From Fidelibacterota bacterium (GTDB lineage: Bacteria; Fidelibacterota; Marinisomatia; Marinisomatales; TCS55), in NCBI GenBank assembly GCA_029936965.1, contig JAPYRG010000016.1, positions 1 through 55,537 on the forward strand: a stretch of 55,537 nucleotides of DNA, given 5' to 3'. Shown here piece by piece: positions 8,715 to 17,129 of the stretch (position 1 is its first letter; each line of letters starts with the position of its first letter). A program made the position numbers and the translations under genes. The notes beneath the pieces were generated by a model. That model was given only the letters and a program-made list of their open reading frames with translations. It did not search any database and had not been told where the DNA came from.

Positions 8715-9686
8715 TTATAGTTTTATAATCTGTCCTTGCTTAGCTAGACTAAAACCTTCTTTAATAAATATATTTGATTCAATACTTGTAGGAAAATTAA
8801 GAGGATTAGTATGATTAAAATGAATAAAATAAATCTTATTCTTTTCTGCTAACGATAGATCTTTAAATAATTCCATACTTTCATTTACAAAAGGATGTGG
8901 TATTTGACTCATATCTCTTCCTGGCAATTCATTCCCATCAAAAAAAGTACCATCTAAAAATAAATAATCATTTGAGTTCACTTCGGAAATAATATTTTTA
9001 TCCCACATATTCCATTTATCAATATCAGGAATAAACATTATTGAATTATTAGGCCCTTTAATCTTATAGCCAACGGTTTCAGAAAATTCATCACGATGAG
9101 GAACTAGAAACGGAACAACTGAAATTTGATCATTAATTTTAATTCTTGATTCATGAAGAATAGTTTCAATTTGTATATTTTTTTTAGTAATCAACTGACT
9201 CCAGGGTCCATTATTATTAAGAAAATTTTTCATTCTTGGCATAGCATATACAGGAATATTATTCGCGCCCATAACTTCATGCCCTAAATGAATCAAACCT
9301 GTATAATGACCAATATGTGCATGGGTTAAGAATACACCAGCAATTGTTACTGGATTACTTGAATTCGTGATCTCATTAATCAAATGTAATTGTTTTGGAA
9401 AATCTGGTGTTACATCAATAATCCAACATTCATTTTCCACATTATCTACAATTGCAATCGAAGTTACCATCTGTTGAAGATCAGGTTTATTTTTAACTTT
9501 GATACAGCATTTTTTTGAACACCCAGCCTGCGGGTACCCTCCATCTTGAGCGACACCAAGAACATAGATAAATATATCGTCATCAATTAATTGATTATTT
9601 GAAGAGGTATTGCATGAGAAAGCAAATAAGACTACAATAGTTGATATTATTTTTATATAAATGGTTCTCATATCTTGTTTATACAA
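8715..9686 (-). CDS. PqqB-like metallo-beta-lactamase-fold lipoprotein
   Basis: A 323-residue protein with a lipoprotein signal (VVLFAFSC, Cys25; the true start may be Met6). It carries the PqqB-type N-terminal motif LGVAQDGGYPQAGCSKKC (43-60), with several cysteines, and the metal-binding FLTHAHIGHYTGL (His122, His124, His127), where Gly replaces the Asp of canonical HxHxDH. Downstream His/Asp ligands are suggested by PHRDEF, PDIDKW and HFNHTNP. The family includes PqqB of pyrroloquinoline quinone synthesis, but no other pqq gene is nearby and export is unusual for PqqB. It is better called a PqqB-like exported hydrolase or oxygenase of unknown substrate. Confidence 0.82.
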   Translation of the reverse strand: MYKQDMRTIYIKIISTIVVLFAFSCNTSSNNQLIDDDIFIYVLGVAQDGGYPQAGCSKKCCIKVKNKPDLQQMVTSIAIVDNVENECWIIDVTPDFPKQLHLINEITNSSNPVTIAGVFLTHAHIGHYTGLIHLGHEVMGANNIPVYAMPRMKNFLNNNGPWSQLITKKNIQIETILHESRIKINDQISVVPFLVPHRDEFSETVGYKIKGPNNSIMFIPDIDKWNMWDKNIISEVNSNDYLFLDGTFFDGNELPGRDMSQIPHPFVNESMELFKDLSLAEKNKIYFIHFNHTNPLNFPTSIESNIFIKEGFSLAKQGQIIKL

Positions 9687-9772
9687 TCATAAAGAATTTA
9701 ATTTTTTGAAAGAGTGAACTTACATAAATATCAATAAATTAGACTATGTACAGATTATAGGTACAATTAATT

Positions 9773-10171
9773 TTGACCATCTTCTTTTCTTGGCATTTTT
9801 CCATTGCAAATAATCTTACATTACATAATAGATACAGCCCTCAAAATAGAGAGCTTCTTGATGAAGAAGAAGTTAGCATTATAAATGAAATTAAATCTAT
9901 TGATCAACATCTTGAATTAGTGAAAGCATATCCAAATCCTTTTAATGCATCTATTAATATTACTTATACAATCAATCATCGTTCAAACATACATCTGAAT
10001 ATTTTTGATCTAAACGGAAGATTAATTACAAATCATAATCTTGGAATGAAACAATCTGGAGACCAATACCTGTATTGGTCTCCAGATTGTTTCATTAGTT
10101 CAGGAACTTATTTATATAGTATAGAAAGCGAAAAAAATATTATTAATGGGAAAATATTATATCTTAAATAG
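9773..10171 (+). CDS. Small protein with type IX-type C-terminal sorting domain
   Basis: Read from a TTG at 9773 this is 132 residues: a hydrophobic export segment, about 35 acidic residues, and then a sorting domain starting AYPNPFN, with IFDLNGRLI, an SSGTYLYSI strand and the ending GKILYLK. Almost nothing besides the sorting domain is present, so there is no obvious cargo. The natural start appears to be the ATG at 9746, which gives MYRL, then TAG (9758-9760), then VQLILTIFFSWHFSIAN; with the TAG read through this would be a normal signal peptide. The gene may therefore be a recent pseudogene, use the weak TTG, or carry a sequence error. A perfect inverted repeat sits in the domain. It is convergent with the redoxin gene. 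Confidence 0.6.
   Translation: MTIFFSWHFSIANNLTLHNRYSPQNRELLDEEEVSIINEIKSIDQHLELVKAYPNPFNASINITYTINHRSNIHLNIFDLNGRLITNHNLGMKQSGDQYLYWSPDCFISSGTYLYSIESEKNIINGKILYLK
10045..10096. repeat. Perfect 25-bp inverted repeat within a coding region
   Basis: The arms 10045-10069 and 10072-10096 are exact reverse complements separated by 2 bases. They lie inside the sorting-domain gene, and the reading frame stays open and domain-like through both arms (KQSGDQYLYWSPDCFISSG). No T run follows, so it does not look like a terminator. It could fold as a 25-bp RNA hairpin or a DNA cruciform. Confidence 0.95.
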
Positions 10172-10177
10172 TGTAGA

Positions 10178-10771
10178 TTAGTTTTTGAATTTAATCCCAC
10201 AACCAAGTGCTTTAGTTGATGCATATTTAATATCATCTCCAGTAAGCATAGCATCAATTGCATTGGCAACGTATGGTTTTTTTACTTTCCTTGCTTTAGA
10301 CGCATTATCATCCACTGCCCCACGATAAACAAGTTCATCATTTTTATCAAATAAATATATATGAGGTGTCCTAGATGCTCCGAATTCTCGAGCAAGTTTC
10401 GATCCTTCATCCATCGTATAGAAAAAGTTGTAGTTATTATTTTCAGCATGTTTCTTCATTTCATCCATACTATCTGATGATCCAAAGTTCATTTCATTTG
10501 AATTTATAGCAATTACACCTATTCCTTTTGGTTTGTATTTTTTTGCTAATTCAACATATCTGTCTTCCCATTTGATCACCCATGGACAAGTATTGCATGA
10601 AAAAATAACCAATAAACCATTTTCCCCTTTTACATCACCTAAAGAAATATTCTTACCGCTAATATCTAGCATTTTTATATCTTCTAATGGTATCTTGGAC
10701 CCTAGATTTATCTCTTTCGCTTGCACATTAAAACTAATAAGTAATGTAGCTAAAGTAATTAAACGCATCAT
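10178..10771 (-). CDS. Exported thioredoxin/peroxiredoxin-like protein (CxxC)
   Basis: A 197-residue redoxin-fold protein with a signal peptide (about 1-18, ending NVQAKE). The active site FSCNTCPW gives Cys59 and Cys62, the CxxC of the thioredoxin-family group that usually reads CNHCPY. The SRTPHIYLF stretch supplies the cis-Pro loop. It is expected to act as a thiol-disulfide or peroxide reductase in the periplasm. The Shine-Dalgarno AGGAG (10777-10781 on the complement) overlaps the stop of the upstream TGA-containing TlpA-like gene 8 bases away, so the two are coupled and may work as a redox pair. The gene has a double ATG (10771 and 10768). Confidence 0.9.
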   Translation of the reverse strand: MMRLITLATLLISFNVQAKEINLGSKIPLEDIKMLDISGKNISLGDVKGENGLLVIFSCNTCPWVIKWEDRYVELAKKYKPKGIGVIAINSNEMNFGSSDSMDEMKKHAENNNYNFFYTMDEGSKLAREFGASRTPHIYLFDKNDELVYRGAVDDNASKARKVKKPYVANAIDAMLTGDDIKYASTKALGCGIKFKN

Positions 10772-10779
10772 ATTAACTC

Positions 10780-11268
10780 CTACGAATTTATTGCTTTTTT
10801 AACCGCTTCAATGAATCTCTGTTCATGATGCGAATTCTCCCAAAAATCTACGATAGAACCTGACAATTTTCCAAATACAATAGTAAATGGAAGAGTACCT
10901 GTCCAATCTCCATATAAACTATTAATAAACTCTTCATCAGGTTGATCTTTTATATATGCTTCTCCTTTAAAATTCATCTTTTTTAAATAATTGATAACAT
11001 CTTTTTCCTGCTCAAGCCAATCCGCGCTTACAAAAATTACCTTAAGATCTTGATGGTATTTTTCTCCTAAATCATATATAAACGGAAACTCCGCTATACA
11101 CGGTCCTCACCATGTTGCCCATACATTAATTAAAACTGCTCTCTTCCCTTTTTCTAATGCTGCAGCATCAAGCACATCTTGAGCAGTTACTCGAACAAGA
11201 TACCCTCTATCACAACCAATAAGGATAAATATAAAACTTATAAATAGTATCTTATATAGCTTGAACAC
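10780..11268 (-). CDS. Candidate selenoprotein: TlpA/thioredoxin-like lipoprotein with UGPC active site
   Basis: Reading through one in-frame TGA (11107-11109, codon 54) gives a complete 162-residue thioredoxin-fold lipoprotein from a GTG at 11268: signal peptide with lipobox ILIGC, then INVWATW-TGA-GPCIAEFP, VIFVSADW, and the cis-Pro segment TGTLPFTIVF. The TGA sits exactly where TlpA/ResA proteins have the first Cys of WCGPC. No other stop or frameshift occurs, and the downstream half keeps normal family features. TGA is an ordinary stop elsewhere here, for example in the gene ending at 1544. The best reading is selenocysteine, giving a U-x-x-C thioredoxin; a TGT/TGC to TGA nonsense mutation or a sequence error is the alternative. 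Standard gene callers would report only 10780-10977, starting at an internal Met. Confidence 0.72.
11074..11101 (-). promoter_or_regulatory. Candidate bacterial SECIS element after the in-frame TGA
   Basis: On the minus strand, 5 bases after the TGA, a hairpin forms with a 12-nt arm (11101-11090), a 3-nt loop GTT (11089-11087) and a 13-nt arm (11086-11074). It makes 12 pairs (three G-U) with one bulged U. The apical loop begins with G, 17 nt after the TGA. A short loop, a G among the first two loop bases and this spacing are features described for bacterial SECIS elements bound by SelB. AT-rich DNA makes chance hairpins common, but the four loop-closing pairs are CGGA/TCCG. Confidence 0.55.
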
Positions 11269-11289
11269 TATAATTAATTATTCTGACAA

Positions 11290-12288
11290 TTACGGATTAT
11301 CTATTAGTCCTGTTCGATCTTCTATCGATAAACGTCCTGAACTTGAACAAACAGGCGAGAAATTGGGAATAATATCAGGTATATTATCAAAATCATCATT
11401 GATTTTATCATATACTTCAGTTTTTGAAGGAAAAGAATAAACAGGAGGAATAAAGTATTGAATTGTTAAAACATTTGGGTTGTAAGTAAAATGATCAAGT
11501 TCCTGAACACCCAAAGCCAAAGTAAAATATACAAACAAAGAATCATTATCTTCCGTTAAGAAATAATAGGAAAACTTACCATCTGAATTAAGATCTAAAT
11601 CAAAAGTATGAGTAAAAAAACATGAACTTTGTTCATTATCACAATTTCCTTGCCAATCTCCATACGTAAAATAAGCACCTGTATCAGGAAAAAAGATTAA
11701 TAAGGAATCATGATCTTCAGTTGATTCTGTCTCCCAGGTAGTATCACCAGAGTTACTTACATTAAAACCAATAGTATCCAATCCTTCACATATATCTCGC
11801 AATTCCCATAGTCCCTTAAAAAGATCAAGATCCTCTAGATTATTGACAGTTCCATCCAGTGTGTCAACGCAAAGTAAACAGCTATTGTAACAAACAATAT
11901 CTAAAATAAGAGAATCCGTATCTGGTACTTCCAACCAACGGTTGCCAGTACCAGAAAGAACACATGATAAACTATCTAATGATTCTGCATTGCCACCAAG
12001 TACATTACTATTCAAATACATATATTCAACTGTATCGCCAATTGTACATGACAATGTTACTTCATATACACCGTTATTATTTGAATCAAGCATTCCTTCA
12101 ATAGATCCATTTGCTGATTCCATTGTACCTGCAATATGTACTCCATTAGCAGATACAGTTTCATTACCCATATCGACTCGGAATGTAACCCAAGCTTCTG
12201 GAGAAGAATCCCCTGAAACGCTACATGAATAATTAGCTAATACTGAAAGAAAAAGGATCGAAAATAAATAAATTTTAGTCCGAGGCAT
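11290..12288 (-). CDS. Hypothetical lipoprotein with N-terminal carbohydrate-binding-like domain
   Basis: A 332-residue protein with a lipoprotein signal (lipobox around ANYSC, Cys22). Residues about 33-110 (WVTFRVDMGNETVSANGVHIAG...) match a beta-sandwich motif, VTFxVDMSNETVSxxGVHIAG, that is common in secreted Bacteroidetes/Marinimicrobia proteins and resembles starch-binding folds. The C-terminal part (about 150-310) is rich in aspartate, tyrosine and phenylalanine and resembles surface lipoproteins of unknown function. It lies 21 bases upstream of the TGA-containing TlpA-like gene and may share its transcript. Confidence 0.75.
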   Translation of the reverse strand: MPRTKIYLFSILFLSVLANYSCSVSGDSSPEAWVTFRVDMGNETVSANGVHIAGTMESANGSIEGMLDSNNNGVYEVTLSCTIGDTVEYMYLNSNVLGGNAESLDSLSCVLSGTGNRWLEVPDTDSLILDIVCYNSCLLCVDTLDGTVNNLEDLDLFKGLWELRDICEGLDTIGFNVSNSGDTTWETESTEDHDSLLIFFPDTGAYFTYGDWQGNCDNEQSSCFFTHTFDLDLNSDGKFSYYFLTEDNDSLFVYFTLALGVQELDHFTYNPNVLTIQYFIPPVYSFPSKTEVYDKINDDFDNIPDIIPNFSPVCSSSGRLSIEDRTGLIDNP

Positions 12289-12342
12289 ATATAGAATTTA
12301 ATCAAATAATTACTGAGAATGTATACTGGAAAAGAATAACCA

Positions 12343-13212
12343 TTATTTTGTTTTTAGATTAATTAAGTCTCTCATAGCTTTTATGTAAGATGGATTTGAT
12401 CCGCAGCAAGCTCCAATTACAGAAGCGCCTGCATCAATATAACTGTTAACATGTTTCATAAACACATCAACACTCAATTTACTTTCTATTATACCTTCCT
12501 TTGAAGGCATCGATAGACCAACATTTGGATATACGCCCCATGATTTAGTCCAATTTTCTAAAAATAATTCAATTGCCTCATTTGTAGTATTGTATGGATT
12601 GCAATTAAGAAGAATCATTTCAATTTCAAAGTCTAATAAATTATATAATACCTTAGTTAAATCCGTTCCATCCAACAGTTCATTTCCATCCTTTAAAACT
12701 AAACTTATCCATCTTGGAATTTTTAAATCATTTGTGGACAAAATAGCTGATTTGATTTCAAACCAACAACCCATAGTCTCAAATAGTATCATATTCACAC
12801 CTGCCTCCTGTAACCATCTTGCAAGTTCTCTGAATTCCTCATTTGCGCATTCGTCTCCTGGATATAAGTTCGGCTCATAACAATCTTCAAGTGGAGCTAT
12901 TGATCCAGCAATAATCGTATTTCTATTTGCAACTTTACGAGCCAATTCAACTGCCCTATCTAAACTTTTATGTGATCTCAATATGGCATTATCTTTAGAA
13001 AAACCATTTTTAGAGTATGCTCTTGGTGTTGTGCGAAATGTGTTGGTAGTTAAAATATCTGCACCAGCATCTAAATACGATTTATGAATTTTTTCTATAT
13101 AGTTCGGATGGGTAAGATTTATATCAGCCGACCAAATTGGCAAAGGCAATTCCAATCCAGAGTCTAAAAGCTGAGTCCCCATTGCACCATCTAAGAGCTT
13201 TATTTGATTCAT
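12343..13212 (-). CDS. Homocysteine S-methyltransferase family protein
   Basis: A 289-residue member of the zinc-dependent homocysteine methyltransferase (MmuM/BHMT) family. It begins with the LLDGAMGTQLL motif, followed by DILTTNTFRTTP. The three zinc-ligand cysteines are Cys204 (LLNCNPY) and Cys269/Cys270 (IGACCGSNP). It should transfer a methyl group from a donor such as S-methylmethionine to homocysteine to make methionine, in the cytosol. MetK and AhcY of the same methyl cycle lie about 31 kb away in the window. It lies 30 bases downstream of the penicillin-acylase-family gene, in the same direction. Confidence 0.93.
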   Translation of the reverse strand: MNQIKLLDGAMGTQLLDSGLELPLPIWSADINLTHPNYIEKIHKSYLDAGADILTTNTFRTTPRAYSKNGFSKDNAILRSHKSLDRAVELARKVANRNTIIAGSIAPLEDCYEPNLYPGDECANEEFRELARWLQEAGVNMILFETMGCWFEIKSAILSTNDLKIPRWISLVLKDGNELLDGTDLTKVLYNLLDFEIEMILLNCNPYNTTNEAIELFLENWTKSWGVYPNVGLSMPSKEGIIESKLSVDVFMKHVNSYIDAGASVIGACCGSNPSYIKAMRDLINLKTK

Positions 13213-13242
13213 TACTTATATGCAATAGACATAGATAAATTA

Positions 13243-15342
13243 TTATTTACGAATTGGCTTCATAAGCTCTTTTGAAAACAGTTTCGTTTGATCATCATAG
13301 TGTTTTGAATCAACAACAGAAGTTCTAGCACCAAATTGATGGATACTTTCAGAACGAATATTTCCTTCCGTATCCCATTCGATAAATTGGATGTAACAGT
13401 CTCCTGCTACACCTTTCATAATATTTCCATCATTTCTTGTATAAATTGCCCGCAGCATATCTGGCCCTCCACCAAGCGGTAAATTTACAGTACCATGTTT
13501 TAGTCTTTGAACAGTTCCAAGTGGAATATCAATTTTTCCATAGTTTTTTGTTAAGAATTCTATCCCTTCTTTCATTTTATTAATTATTTTATCATAATTA
13601 TAAGTGTATTCTTCTTGGTTAAACCCGATATGCCGGAATGTTAAAAAAGCCAATGCTGCTGCCTTATTTTGCTGTTCACCAGATAAATTCCAATTTTTTA
13701 ACAAGTCAATCGCTGGCTTCAAATCACTTGAGATATCCTCTGAATCCATAAGGAATTTTTCGAATACTTTTGCAACGTGAGAGTTTTTCGAATATTGTTT
13801 GTCATATTTGTATGCTAAGAATTCTTCGCGAGAAATATTTTTATCCTTCCCAAATAACTCTAACGCTCTTAATGCTCTATTGGTTTGGTGAGTATCGATG
13901 CCTGTATTTTCAGGTAATCGATCAGGAAAATCTTTTGGATTATCTGTACAAAGATATGGTGTATTATTACAACTATATATAAAGCCTCCTGGGGGGTTTT
14001 CAATTTGAGGTAAGTCCTCATATGGTATGTAATCATTCCATAAATAAATTGATTTATCTCCCGGAACAACCTCTCTCCAATCTAAGTCAGGATGCCTTTT
14101 TGGTATTCTGGCATTATATACATAGTAAATATTTCCAGATTTATCTGCATATCCAGTGTTAAACATAGGAATAGCATGTATAGACATTGCTTCTTTGAAT
14201 TCAGATAAATTTCGTGAACGATTCATTCGATACCATTGCTCTACTAATCGTACATCTCCCATTGATGCATATCGTATAGCGTATGTTCCATGATCAGTTT
14301 TTAATACTGGTCCATGTATTGAATTATATAGTACTCTTTTAACTTTCCAAGAAAAGAGCCCAAGTATTTTTACCTTAATTTTAATTTTCTTTAATGAAAG
14401 ATCAAGCCATTCACCATCAAATAAATATTGATTTTCATTATTTGGATTAACCGTAAGTCGAAACACATCAATAAGATCTGGGTTATTTACTGTATGGCTC
14501 CAACCTAAGTCTGGATTATGACCTACAAGTCCCACTGGAGATCCAGGAAATAATCCAGTAATTATATCCCAGCCGTCATCGCTAGAGATATGCGCTTCAT
14601 ACCAAGCTACTGGACCGGACCAAGGTTGATGGCTATTAACCATTAAACGAGTATAGCCATCCGTACTTCTATTTGGACTAACTGCAAAAACATTGCTACC
14701 ATGCATCTGCATTATACCTTTTTCATCATTTGCGTTATGTCCAATCAGTGTAGGTAGCTCTGGTTGTAATAATTTTTTTAAAACACCACCCATTCCATAA
14801 AATAGAGGAGTCCTATGCATAAAACCTGCTATAATATCTACACCTTTCAGTGGATATAATTTTTTAAATATAGATCTTGGATTATCCTTCACATATTGAT
14901 TTATCCCCGCAGCATAACCATCACAAACATTTCTAACATCTAATGGTACTTCATTAAGATATCTTTTATCTAAGTCATCCCATATTCCAATTACATTAAC
15001 ATAATAATCATTCGCAACATTTTGTATTCCCTGTAAACCAGATATGTCACCTTTTAATAAATTAAACAATCCTTTTATAGACTTTAGTTTTACACCATAG
15101 AACTCAGAAAGTTTCCCTCTTGAAGCTATTAGAACATCCTGAATCGTTTTAAAGTCATCCTGTGCATGAGCATATGCCAGACCAAATGCTGCGTCTGCAT
15201 CAGTTGTACCATGAACATGTGGCATACCCCATTCATCTCTAGTAATTACTGAGTTATATTTTCCATCATTTACCGTTATTGATTCTTGTCCTATTATCAT
15301 ACACTGAAATAATAATAGTATTATTCTTTTTCTATTCATCAT
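13243..15342 (-). CDS. Penicillin acylase family Ntn-hydrolase
   Basis: A 699-residue exported amidase precursor. After a signal peptide (about 1-19) comes the alpha-chain region with the family motif RDEWGMPHVHG (35-45) and DAAFGLAYAHAQDD. The autocatalytic cleavage site lies before Ser216 in HGSNVFAVSPNRS, which would become the N-terminal nucleophile of the beta chain. Family members cleave amides such as penicillins, N-acyl homoserine lactones or acylated amino acids; the substrate is not predictable here. Its ATG overlaps the TGA of the upstream ThDP-enzyme gene (ATGA), so the two are coupled, although the ThDP enzyme has no export signal. Confidence 0.9.
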   Translation of the reverse strand: MMNRKRIILLLFQCMIIGQESITVNDGKYNSVITRDEWGMPHVHGTTDADAAFGLAYAHAQDDFKTIQDVLIASRGKLSEFYGVKLKSIKGLFNLLKGDISGLQGIQNVANDYYVNVIGIWDDLDKRYLNEVPLDVRNVCDGYAAGINQYVKDNPRSIFKKLYPLKGVDIIAGFMHRTPLFYGMGGVLKKLLQPELPTLIGHNANDEKGIMQMHGSNVFAVSPNRSTDGYTRLMVNSHQPWSGPVAWYEAHISSDDGWDIITGLFPGSPVGLVGHNPDLGWSHTVNNPDLIDVFRLTVNPNNENQYLFDGEWLDLSLKKIKIKVKILGLFSWKVKRVLYNSIHGPVLKTDHGTYAIRYASMGDVRLVEQWYRMNRSRNLSEFKEAMSIHAIPMFNTGYADKSGNIYYVYNARIPKRHPDLDWREVVPGDKSIYLWNDYIPYEDLPQIENPPGGFIYSCNNTPYLCTDNPKDFPDRLPENTGIDTHQTNRALRALELFGKDKNISREEFLAYKYDKQYSKNSHVAKVFEKFLMDSEDISSDLKPAIDLLKNWNLSGEQQNKAAALAFLTFRHIGFNQEEYTYNYDKIINKMKEGIEFLTKNYGKIDIPLGTVQRLKHGTVNLPLGGGPDMLRAIYTRNDGNIMKGVAGDCYIQFIEWDTEGNIRSESIHQFGARTSVVDSKHYDDQTKLFSKELMKPIRK

Positions 15343-17063
15343 ACCGATATGGAACCCTTTCTGAAATCAGTTTTTCCAATTTTAACATTTATAAGAATAC
15401 TTTTTCCTAATTTCGCTTTTTCTTTGGCTTCAATAATGACACCATTAATATCATCGTTTTCTGAAATTTCATAACCTATACCACCCAATTTATCTATCAC
15501 TTCATGATAATTCGTATACCCTAATTCAGTTGCGACTGGATCTTTAAAAATCTCAACTTGATCTCTAGCTATTTGAGTCCACCCTGCATCATTACCAATA
15601 ATTGCAATAACAGGAATCTTATGACGAGAAAATGTATCAAACTCTACCATACTGTATCCAAATGCTCCATCTCCATATATACCCCAAATAATTGAATCAG
15701 GATATGCAAGCTTGCTACCAAGGATAAAACCTGCACCTACACCTAAGGTTCCAAATGGTCCTGGATCAAGCCAGCCTAACTTAAATCTAGGTCGTAAAAT
15801 ATAAGATGCAGTTGCTACAAAATCTCCCCCATCTGCAACTATGATATCATTTTTTTCTATATGATTATTAATAGTTTTAAACAATTGAATTGGATTAACA
15901 TAATCTGTTTTGATTTTAGACTGTTCTTCTATTTCATTTTCACGATCTTTTTCTCTAATCCTTAAGTTTTCAAGCCAAATAGACATATCTAATTTTTTCT
16001 TACTTAATTTTTCTGACATTTTATAAATAAAATCCCCAGGATCTGATTGAATTGCTAAGGTCGGTTTAATATTTAAGTATAAATCTTTACGATCTCGATT
16101 AATGGCTATGATTTGTGCATCTTTATTAATTTGTTTACCATATCCCAATCGAAAATCACATGGAACACCAGCCAGTATAACTAAATCAGATTCATTTAGA
16201 GCTAATGTCCTTTTATGTCTAAAAATTTTAATATGTTTATTAGATAACAATCCACGAGCCATTCCAGATACAAAGATAGGTATATCAATTGAAGCTAATT
16301 GTTTTGATATTTTTTCAATGTTTAATACATTAATCATTGTTTGACTACCAATTAATAATAATGGTTTTCTTGCTTTCCTTATCATATCTAAACAATTAAA
16401 TAATTTATTAGAAGAAATATGTGGGAACGTGATTTTAGGAATAGGTAAAGGTTTTTTATCAAAATCATCAAATATTCTATTAAAATTTCTTTGTAAATAT
16501 TTTTTTACAAACCATGGCATCTTATGATTTTTCTTATTTAGCCCATATAGATCATACACCATATCTTTAGGGTATAATAAATCAAGGGGTAATTCAATGA
16601 ATACTGGCCCTGGCACATCTGATTGGGCAATAATGATTGCTTTATTAATTTCATCAGCAATATGCTTCCCTTTATTAATTACAGCTTGATATTTTGTTAA
16701 TGATCTCATAAGTCCTATTTGATCAATGTCCTGTAGACTGCCTCTGTTTTTTAATATAGTTGCAGTTGCTCCGCAAATTAATAATACTGGAACTTGAGCC
16801 ATTTGAAGATTTTTCACAGCAGTTAATGTATTAGTCAATCCTGGTCCTGCTGTTACAGCAGCTACTCCAATAGCAGGAGATAAACGTGATATTGCATCAG
16901 CAGCAAAAACTGCAGTAGCCTCATGACGAACATCAATAACTTTTATATTATTTTGTACACAAGCAACCAATATTGGTGAAATATGTCCTCCACAAAGAGT
17001 GAACATATATTTTATATTGTGTTCCTTTAAAGTGGACGCAACAATATCCCCGCCATGTTTCAT
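15339..17063 (-). CDS. ThDP-dependent enzyme, acetolactate synthase-like / 2-hydroxyacyl-CoA lyase-like
   Basis: A 574-residue three-domain ThDP enzyme: N-terminal PYR domain with Glu48 ([12 protein letters not shown]) and the GPGLTNTL loop, a central Rossmann-like domain, and the PP domain with the metal/ThDP motif GDGAFG...NDAG in the C-terminal third. The stretch [17 protein letters not shown] resembles the ILVBL/HACL branch rather than true anabolic acetolactate synthase, and no small regulatory subunit is adjacent. It may cleave or condense 2-hydroxyacyl-CoA or 2-oxoacid substrates. It is coupled by ATGA to the acylase gene. Confidence 0.85.
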   Translation of the reverse strand: MKHGGDIVASTLKEHNIKYMFTLCGGHISPILVACVQNNIKVIDVRHEATAVFAADAISRLSPAIGVAAVTAGPGLTNTLTAVKNLQMAQVPVLLICGATATILKNRGSLQDIDQIGLMRSLTKYQAVINKGKHIADEINKAIIIAQSDVPGPVFIELPLDLLYPKDMVYDLYGLNKKNHKMPWFVKKYLQRNFNRIFDDFDKKPLPIPKITFPHISSNKLFNCLDMIRKARKPLLLIGSQTMINVLNIEKISKQLASIDIPIFVSGMARGLLSNKHIKIFRHKRTLALNESDLVILAGVPCDFRLGYGKQINKDAQIIAINRDRKDLYLNIKPTLAIQSDPGDFIYKMSEKLSKKKLDMSIWLENLRIREKDRENEIEEQSKIKTDYVNPIQLFKTINNHIEKNDIIVADGGDFVATASYILRPRFKLGWLDPGPFGTLGVGAGFILGSKLAYPDSIIWGIYGDGAFGYSMVEFDTFSRHKIPVIAIIGNDAGWTQIARDQVEIFKDPVATELGYTNYHEVIDKLGGIGYEISENDDINGVIIEAKEKAKLGKSILINVKIGKTDFRKGSISV

Positions 17064-17129
17064 TTAAATAATATTTTAGAAAACAAAAAGGGGTTTATCT
17101 TCGATGTCATAAGAATTATAATTAATAGA

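Noticed and set aside
10045-10096. Palindrome as a terminator or a fold-back assembly artefact
   Set aside because: There is no T run on either strand, and the sequence after the second arm continues the sorting domain in frame to a normal ending instead of mirroring the first half.
11107-11109. TGA read as Trp or Gly through a changed genetic code
   Set aside because: TGA is the normal stop of several genes here, including those ending at 1544 and 21279, and the codon sits exactly at a conserved Cys position.
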